Origin: Podila epigama
Lineage: Eukaryota > Mortierellomycota > Mortierellomycetes > Mortierellales > Mortierellaceae
Length of the DNA: 15,199 bases
Assembly (NCBI GenBank): GCA_015679605.1
Contig: JAAAVE010000611.1
Coordinates: forward strand, 878-16,076
Reading direction: 5' to 3'
The position numbers were made by a program, and so were the translations under genes. The notes beneath the pieces are model-generated. The model saw nothing but the letters and a program-made list of their open reading frames with translations, was not told where the DNA came from and did no database searches. Each line of letters opens with the position of its first letter. Within the stretch, counting starts at the first letter, position 1. Positions 7,848 through 15,199 of this stretch are shown one piece after another.

Positions 7848-10800
7848 ATGGCCCATCGACCTGTTGATGCCGAGGCAAGGGAACGCCAACTCAGGCTAGC
7901 CGCCAAGACAGTGGACGACCACTTGGGCAGAGAGCAAAAGTACCCTGAACTCTCAGATTTTTTTTCCACAGATGGATCCTCAAACTATGTGGCCCCTGAT
8001 GCACGGCAACAGATCCTCCGCCGAAAACGCGCTATTAACCTGCCTGACAACTTGTTTGAGCAGTATAATCGTAAGTCTGCCTTCTTTTTACTCGAGTCAC
8101 ACCTTGACGCGAAAAATACACAGAAAAAAGAATAATACTATGGGTAGCGTTACCTGATGTGTTGTTCACACATGTTCGATACTTCCCTGGAACTGACATC
8201 ATCATACTCCACAAAATCACTCGGCAATATCAATAGTTATTCAATGTCGCTGCTTCATGGGTCTCTTCCCAGAGATCAATCGCGTGTGGATCACGATCGA
8301 CCACCGTTTGTTCCTGTGGAACTATGCTGATGGGTAAGAACTTTTTTTCTATCGTTCTCTGTGCATAGATACATATGATACATATGATACATATTAGCCG
8401 TAATTTTTGTCAATGTTGTGCCTGACAAAACGCAAACGCGATTTCATGATGGACTGATATAGCGGCCACTACGAATCATACGAGGAACTGGATCAGATCA
8501 TTGTCAATGTGGCACTTGTCAAGCCAAAGAAAGGTACACAAGGATGCATATCTTGACTCTACTGTGTCCACATTGGAAGCGTCATGTTCCTCAGTGGTTC
8601 AACTCGCTCACATACCTTGTCACGTAAAATCAACATTGACATTCTAGACACGTTTGACAGCAAGGTCGAGTATTTGCTTGTCATTGCTACACCTGTCGAT
8701 GTCCACCTCCTTGGACTGGGCGCAGGTTCAGGATCGAACCCACACACGCTATACATCACCAACATGAGCGTACCAAGCGACAATGTGGCAATGAGAAGCA
8801 TTGTCGGAACAAACGACGGCAGGATCTTCATGAACGGAAGCGATGGTCGTCTGTGGGAGATAGAATATCAGGCAGAAGAAGGCTGGTTCAGCAAAAAGTG
8901 CTCGAAACGGGAAGTCATCGGAAGCCCACTCTCATACTTTGTCCCAACTTTCCTGAGCAAGATCAAGGTCGACCCAATTGTCAAGATCGTCTTTGATGAA
9001 TCTCGCCAAGTCATGTACGGACTCACTGAAAACTCAAATATCGAGGTACGAACTCGCTTGCACATTCAACATGCATACGTGATTGTAGTAATTATCGCAC
9101 AAACGGTTCATGACTGACTAACTCTTGATGGATATCAATCTGGGAACCAAACAAATTTTTTTTTTTCCTACATTCATATCATAGGTGATCAGCCTTATAA
9201 ATACAGTCTCTCCACGTTCAACAATTAAGCGCGGAACCATTCTTCAGGAGGCTAGGCGAAAGAATGAAGGTAGAGCTCTGGATGATACCCTCAAGATCGT
9301 AGACATTCACTTCATCTCCACAAAAGAGTCTAGAGATATATGCCTGGTCGCTATCACCTCGGCAGGATGTCGCCTTTACTTTAGTAATAAGCCACCCATG
9401 AGTTACTACAATCAACAGGATCAACCCAACGCCACTAGCCTTCACCTTGTCCAGGTCCGCCTCCCTCCTACATTCGACGCTGTCCCTGCAGGCGCTTTGG
9501 GATCGAACGGTCAGTACCAAGTGCACCAATCACTTTATCATAATGGCATCTTTTTGGCAGCACATGCCCTAAGTGACTCTGCTGATGCACTGATTGCATC
9601 GGCCCCCGACTCTGGACCCATTAACAGGGATTCCAGCGAGCCCAAGGTAGGACACTGTCATAACAACTGAAAATGGATTGGCTCAATTGGATCAACTGGA
9701 TCAATTACTTGAATATATTTATTTACAATGTTCTCTATTCTCTCAGGCTCTGGGCACCAGCTACATTCCAAGATTGACAGAGACGGCAATGATCACAGCA
9801 GTCGAAGGAAAGATTTGGGGCATGACCGAGGCGCCAAGTGTCAACTTTGCTGGACCCATTGATTCTTCGATTATCAGGAACGAACTTGCTGTACAGTTCT
9901 CACAGTCGCCTAGAGAATACCTTGTGTTGACCAACTCTGGCGTCAATGTTTTTACCAAGAGGCGGCCTGTTGACATTCTCCAGCAGCTGTTATTGGAGGG
10001 CCGCGCTGCTGAAGCCGAAGTGAAGGGATTTTTCAACAGGTACGAATTTGTTTTTCGTCGATTTCCTTTTCTGTGGATGATGTTTTTATAGTGTACATGT
10101 GGTAGCTAAATTTCTTTTCAATCTTTTTTTTTGGTTGTGTTCATCGTTAGTTATGGTCGTGTCGAGACGTGCGCTATGTGCATCGCTATTCTCAGTGGCC
10201 ACCCCAGTCTTTCGACTGCTTCGGGATCGCAATGTATGTCGACGACTGGTTTCTGTTATGGATAACGGCATGGCAAGACTGAAGATTCATTTTTCGCTAA
10301 TTACTTTACTCTTTTGCCTTCATATGTCCACGTCCATAGATGTGGGTCCTCTTTCAGCAAATGCAGAGAGATGGTTGCTTGAACAGGGTGGCGAGCGGGA
10401 GGCAACACAACGCGTGAACAATGAGAGAATAACAACAAATGGATTGATTGGAACAGAACTCGGACGACCTGTTGCGCAGAGTAGCGCAGGGCATTTCACC
10501 TACCGTCATACAGCCTTTAGCCTCTACCTTGCACGCCTGTTGCGCCCGATCTGGAAGCGCAAGGTCGTCAAGGTGACCAACCCAGCTCGCCAATTGGTTG
10601 ACACAGAGATCTCAGAGACAGTGTTGACTGCAGTACAGACTACACTCTTCTCCTTGAGCTCCTTCCTGAATGAGCATGCTGAGCTCTTTACCCGCAGATT
10701 CGTTGCCACCTCCAATCCACCAAGTGAGAGCGACCAAATTGAACTCGAGAACGTGGAAGAAGAGATGAAGTCCATGCGCGCACTGCAACTGCTCTTGACA

Positions 10801-13429
10801 CAGTCGATTGAAGGCATTGCTTTCGTGCTCTTCCTTGTTGACTCTAAAATGTCTGAAACAGTTTCCAAGTAAGTATTTAATCATCTTGGTTCGTCTGACG
10901 ATGGGATATGAGGTCAAGAAAAAAGGAGGCTGCTCGATGTGTCCATTTACTAACAGAACTCGATATATAACCTTTCCTCTTTATAAAAAGTATCCCTGCC
11001 GAGTCTCAGCAGGCACTTTTGAACATGACCTATGAGAACCTACTGACGACAGCAAAGGGACATGACCTCTGTCGGGAACTCGTCACCGCCGTCATCAACA
11101 AGCAAATGGGTCACCACATGAGTGTATGTAAACTTTGAGGCGTTTTTTACGATGAAGATGCATGTTCACTACAATTTCAACAAAACATATGGATAAAGCA
11201 ATCTAAATCATATCTCTTCTTTGAACTACAGGTTGATGCTGTAAGCGATACTCTTCAGCGTATTTGCGGCTCTTTCTGTAACCCCAGCGACGTCATTTAC
11301 TATCAGGCAACTGAGCATATCCGCCTAGCAAAGTCTTTCAAGAACCCAGCTGATGTGGAGGACTCGTTACGTGAAGCACTTCGACTCTTCAAGAAGGTGC
11401 CATTCCTTCTTGTGGACGAAACCCATGGACCCAACAAGCTGCGGGTAGTATGCAAAGATTTCACGGATCTTGGATTCCCCTCTGGAGCCGTTGAGCTAGC
11501 CTTGTCTTGCGCACATGATGTCGACCCAAGCAACAAGGCCACTGGTTTCCATATGGACTGCATGAACCCCAAGGTGAGTCACCAGAGAAGCAAGGAACAT
11601 CGGAATGTGTCTGTGCGAATGTATGAGACTGACTGTCAAAGGTTGACCTATACTTATTTATATTGAAATATGGCATTCGTTCCAAAAACGAATAGGATGT
11701 TCGAGGCGAACAATACAGCCAGAGGATGAGGTGTTACGATAACGTTGCTATGGTCCTTGCAGGTCTCAAGCTGGACTCTGCTCATGGCGCACCATCAGAA
11801 GCTGCAGTGGAGTCTATTTCGACCGCGCTTCGGTTTGAAGATAATCTCTTCCACACATACCTTTACGATTGGTTGCTTAGCCATGGCCGTACAGACTACC
11901 TGCTAGAGATCGCATCACCCTATATCGTCCAATTCCTTCAAGAATGCACAAAGATCAACGAACACAAGGACCTGCTCTGGCAGTACTACACAAAGATGAA
12001 TGACTTTGGTCTTGCAGCAAAGGAGCTTGGACGGATTGCCAATTCACCACATTACAACCTGACTGTCTACCAGCGCCTGGAATACCTCTCATTGGCTGTC
12101 AGCAATGCCAAGAGCTTCCCTGCGGGATCTGATTCCATGACGGAGAATGGAAGGCTTTTGGTGGAGTTGGAGGAGAGTCAGGAGGTTGGCAATATTCAGC
12201 TGGACATTATCTTGTCCCTGGAGGCCAAGTTGGATCAACTCAAGCGTAAGATGAATAATGTCATGTCTTCCAATAGTTCACGGGAAGAAGCTCGGGAAGA
12301 AGCTCAGGAGGTTGGAAACATGCTTAACCTATGCCAGGGACAGCTCATGACTGTTAACGGGGTAAGTTATTTGTACTTTTTGTAACTTTCATGGACATGT
12401 GCTTTCTTTTTTATTTTCTTTGTTTCTTTGTTTCTAACAACCACATCTCTGATAATTTAATATGAAAATCATTTGCCTTTGGATGACAATAGCTTTATTA
12501 CGAGATTGTTGAGCCTTTGAAGATGTACGGGGCCATGCTCGCCATCTACCACACTTCAGAGTTGGATGACGAGTATCATGTTCGCGCAGCTTGGGAAGGA
12601 TTCATTTCTAAAGGTACCGTACATACTGGCTGCAATGGCAGTTGTATTGACATTTGGAAACCAGTAAGGAACATGCATGACTTACAAATTGCCATTTTTT
12701 TCCCTCTCCTTGTGAATAGTGTTTGATGAGGCTGTGGCAGCAGGAAGGCCGCCATTGACAGACATTGAGGTGCGTGTCAAGGAAGTAGGTCGCCGTTACT
12801 ATCCATCGGCGACTGTCACCCCAATCAAGACCATGGTTCAAATCTTGGAGAGATACCCATACTTGAAGCAGGTTGGACGCCATCCTTCACCTTTGGGATG
12901 GGCGGTTCGGATTCTTCGAGAGATTGGATTCCCTTATGAGGCTCTCTTTGATACATTCCACAGCTTGATTGAGACCAAGGTCAAGGAATGGATGGCGCCT
13001 CGTGCAACACTTGTTCTGATTCAAGATATCGAGTTTTTGCTCCGTGTCTGGTTGGCGGAATCGCATGGATCGAGAGTCATTTCAGAGTTGAATGATGAGT
13101 TGGGTATTGTTGAGGATGAATGGCTCGCCTATGGCAGCTCGACTTCTTTGAATGCAGTTGGCAAGACCTCACCCCTGTTGATGGGAGCAAGCAATGGTGT
13201 GCTGGGTGGATCTGGCAGTGGTGCACTGGATCGATTCCGTACACGCAAGGTAGAGGAAGCGATCCAGACGTATATCCGTATGCTTGAGTCGGCATCATGG
13301 ACGCCCACGGCGATCTCGGGACCATTTGATGAGACTATGGGAGGTAGTAAAGCAGAACTTGAGGTCAAGGCTGCAAATCTTGTCCGTCGTTTGCAAGCTA
13401 TCCGCAACAGGATCCAAAGAATCAACTAG
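7848..13429 (+). CDS. Nup155/Nup170-family nucleoporin, 13 exons
   Basis: Structural subunit of the inner ring of the nuclear pore complex, a family that contacts membrane, Nup53/59-type linkers and Nup188/192 partners. Model: join(7848..8070, 8237..8333, 8463..8533, 8648..9045, 9185..9646, 9747..10039, 10151..10233, 10340..10868, 10991..11123, 11232..11573, 11696..12361, 12493..12613, 12720..13429), 4128 nt, 1375 residues, close to the family's usual 1350-1500. All 12 introns (100-166 nt) are GT-AG and in phase. Residues about 60-510 form the N-terminal beta-propeller region, with family signatures MGLFPEINRVWITID, LWNYADGG, VALVKPKK and EYLLVIATPVDV. Residues about 515-1375 are the helical solenoid, starting near the SYGRVETCAMC segment. 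A Gly/Ser-rich insert at about 1278-1309 interrupts the C-terminal helices. The gene is head-to-head with the RasGEF. I see no frameshift or internal stop. In yeast there are two paralogues (Nup157/Nup170), so I give no symbol. Confidence 0.93.
8237..8533 (+). other. Nucleoporin exons 2 and 3, small exons missed by ORF length
   Basis: Exon 2 (8237-8333) follows a CAATAG acceptor and encodes LIQCRCFMGLFPEINRVW and onwards to NYADG. Exon 3 (8463-8533), after a GATATAG acceptor, encodes GGHYESYEELDQIIVNVALV then KPKK. Both are shorter than 35 codons and were placed by aligning from memory with the conserved Nup155/170 propeller start and by phase matching with exons 1 and 4. Together they supply the most conserved part of the propeller. 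Confidence 0.88.
8368..8394. repeat. Three tandem GATACATAT units in nucleoporin intron 2
   Basis: Three perfect contiguous 9-bp copies lie inside the 129-nt intron between exons 2 and 3. No function is apparent. Confidence 0.85.
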
Positions 13430-14735
13430 AAAAGAAAGTGTGGCCACAAAGATAAAAACAATGCTATTGTGAATAGGAGGAGAGGTTTTTTTTTAAAACA
13501 AAAAAAGAAAAAAGAAAAAGAGAAACATTTCGTCCACCAAGCTGCAGTTGTTTTTGTTCGTTACTGAATGTAAGAAAGATATTGTATGTCTCCTGGGCTA
13601 TTCAAGGATGCTCAAAGGACCATGGTGGGGCGAAAGTGCTTCATTTTTTCACAATGGTGCCAGCAACATCTGTACCATTGAGAAGGAACAACTTGAGCCA
13701 GTCTAACCCCTACCAGTGGATAGTCCAAAGTCAGTGGAATTCAACAAACTGGACTTTCGGGTAGGCAGAAAAAAAAATGTCAAATACCACCCATGGCTCT
13801 TTGCATCGTGCAGAGGTATGAAAGTAGCCCACGCAGACGTGACAGTCAATGAAATCATTCGATCAATTAAGCCACGACTACCAGCAGGCACAACAACGAC
13901 GACTTCAAGACAATTCCGTAGCCTACTGCTACCTCGAAAGGAAGATAGGTCTTCAAGGTGGACAGTCTCTAGTTGATAGAAGAATGTAGATAAGGGAAGT
14001 CAGCAAAATAGATCCGTAACTGCGGGAAAAGGATTGGCCCTAAGGAATGGGTACATTGGGCTTATAGATCCTCCTAGTCACCAACACAATGGCGACAATT
14101 CTGGCGTGCGAAGGATCCACGCTACCAGTAGGAACATATGGTGTAGGTACACCCATCACACCTTCCCAAGCAACTCAAGTTTGTTTGAACGTTGGAACAA
14201 AAGGCTCCTCCGTCGCGTGCACCTACTCAGCTCCGCTCCAAGAGATGACTTTGTTACACTATGTGAAACTCTGTCCCACCAAAAAAAGAGATCAGCTTGG
14301 GAACATCTACTCCTCCAGTTTACGAACAAGACAGATTGGAGCAAACGCAGATATTGGGGGATATCCTCAATCCCATCAGTGCCTTACCAAAATTGACCAT
14401 ACCTCATCCACCAACATCTCGCCTTAATCACTAGTTTGTCGCGACTGGACTCCAAAGTGTATGGTACATGTACGTTGTACAGTGAACAAAAGTCCATCCC
14501 CTTGACGCTGTTACGAAAATAATGACCAACAGTGTCCACAGACTACCTCAAGTCACGACAATATATTGATTTATCGTGCAAAAAAAAAAAAAACACTCAT
14601 TCACAAAATGTTTACATACTACATACTACAACCTTATATATAACCACAACTGTTGCCCCCTGTAGTCCATTTATATTAAAACATGGACTTCTCAATGCCA
14701 GGTACAGGTTTTTCGTCCAATGCTCTTTGGTGACG
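13430..14735. other. Region between convergent genes, with unassigned weak ORFs
   Basis: The first part (13430 to about 13560) is the nucleoporin 3' UTR, with an A/T-rich stretch at about 13486-13527. Beyond it, three moderately long frames look somewhat protein-like but match nothing I know: plus 13716-13976; a minus-strand open stretch from about 13993 down to 13703 that overlaps it; and plus 14034-14396 overlapping plus 14089-14427, the latter with a plausible ATG (MATILACEGSTLPVGTYG). They conflict with each other, lack family motifs, and could be decayed mobile or duplicated sequence. A 15-base A run lies at 14580-14594. I make no gene call. Confidence 0.4.
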
Positions 14736-15199
14736 TTATTTGTGATCAGCAATGCCAAGCAATGCATACGACTGCTCGCCTAAGTAGCATACATGCCACA
14801 GTTCTTCCAATATCAATGCTCCAATCTCTGTGATGCAGTTTTGCCACAGCCTCACCGTAACTAGTGTCGAGTTTGCTTGTAGACCATAAAACAACGCGCG
14901 AGCTCCATTATCATGGATACAATTGCGTTGGAGACCCAAGTCTGTCAGAGTAGTGTTCCTTGTCAGCGCGTCAGCCATCGCAATCGCGCCACTGTCGCCG
15001 ATTGCATTGCCCGACAATTCCAACGATGTAAGAGTGCAGTTGGTCTCGAGTGCTTCTGCCAATGCCTTTGCTCCCTCACCACTGATAGAGTTGTTTCGTA
15101 AATCCAGTGTCTTTAGAGTACAGTTGACTCTGAGCACATCTCTCAACTCTTGCGCTCCTTCATGCGTGATCTTGTTATCGTACAAGTGCAATGTAGTCT
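14736..15199 (-). CDS. Leucine-rich-repeat protein, ribonuclease-inhibitor/NLRC3-like type (3' end only)
   Basis: The gene runs off the right edge; only its C-terminal 153 or so residues are here, ending at TAA 14738-14736. At least four consecutive 28-residue repeats are visible, following LxLxxNxIxxxGAxxLxxxLxxNxTLxx: for example LDLRNNSISGEGAKALAEAL and LELSGNAIGDSGAIAMADAL. The fifth repeat (VRLWQNCITEIGALILEEL) decays after its helix. This is the RNI-like LRR subclass found in Ran GTPase-activating proteins, ribonuclease inhibitors and NLRC3-type NLRs; it forms a horseshoe protein-binding surface. What lies N-terminal (NACHT, F-box, kinase or nothing) cannot be seen. Asn-Cys-Thr/Asn-Thr-Thr at repeat ends is typical of the family, not evidence of secretion. 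The unusual last repeat could be a true cap or a decayed 3' end. Confidence 0.82.
   Translation of the reverse strand, partial: TTLHLYDNKITHEGAQELRDVLRVNCTLKTLDLRNNSISGEGAKALAEALETNCTLTSLELSGNAIGDSGAIAMADALTRNTTLTDLGLQRNCIHDNGARALFYGLQANSTLVTVRLWQNCITEIGALILEELWHVCYLGEQSYALLGIADHK

Noticed and set aside
14464-14473. Palindrome GTACATGTAC as an operator-like site
   Set aside because: A single 10-bp palindrome is expected by chance in 15 kb, and it has no promoter context.

Overview
This is a eukaryotic chromosomal window, almost certainly from an early-diverging fungus (Mucoromycota/Mortierellomycota-like; phylum assignment is inference). It has multi-exon genes with GT-AG introns of mostly 100-170 nt, long untranslated leaders, many microsatellites and homopolymer runs, and protein families typical of fungi. 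I found no operons, CRISPR arrays, tRNA/rRNA genes or intact transposons.

Layout: (1) 1-642 is the 3' flank of the first gene, with no recognisable gene. (2) 643-6236, minus strand, is a Cdc25-type Ras guanine-nucleotide exchange factor, which I reconstruct as five exons and about 1152 residues with the order SH3 - WW - acidic/Gln linker - long helical region - RasGEF_N (REM) - RasGEF catalytic domain - 21-residue tail. Two of its small exons (the WW exon and the last exon) lie outside any long ORF and were placed by splice sites and reading phase. (3) 6237-7847 is a head-to-head intergenic region that must carry the promoters and leaders of both flanking genes; both leaders lack ATG over roughly 480-550 bp. 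(4) 7848-13429, plus strand, is a Nup155/Nup170-family nucleoporin in 13 exons, 1375 residues; every exon junction is in phase. (5) 13430-14735 is a region between convergent genes, with only weak overlapping ORFs of unknown status. (6) 14736-15199, minus strand, is the 3' end of a leucine-rich-repeat protein of the ribonuclease-inhibitor/NLRC3-like type, cut by the window edge.

The three genes have no obvious shared pathway: Ras activation at membranes, the inner ring of the nuclear pore, and an LRR protein of unknown role. The RasGEF and the nucleoporin share a divergent promoter region and could be co-regulated, but the sequence does not prove this. I see no previously undescribed system. 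The points worth a second look are the RasGEF's modular 5' exons and stop-in-donor last intron, the ATG-free leaders, and the LRR gene at the edge.
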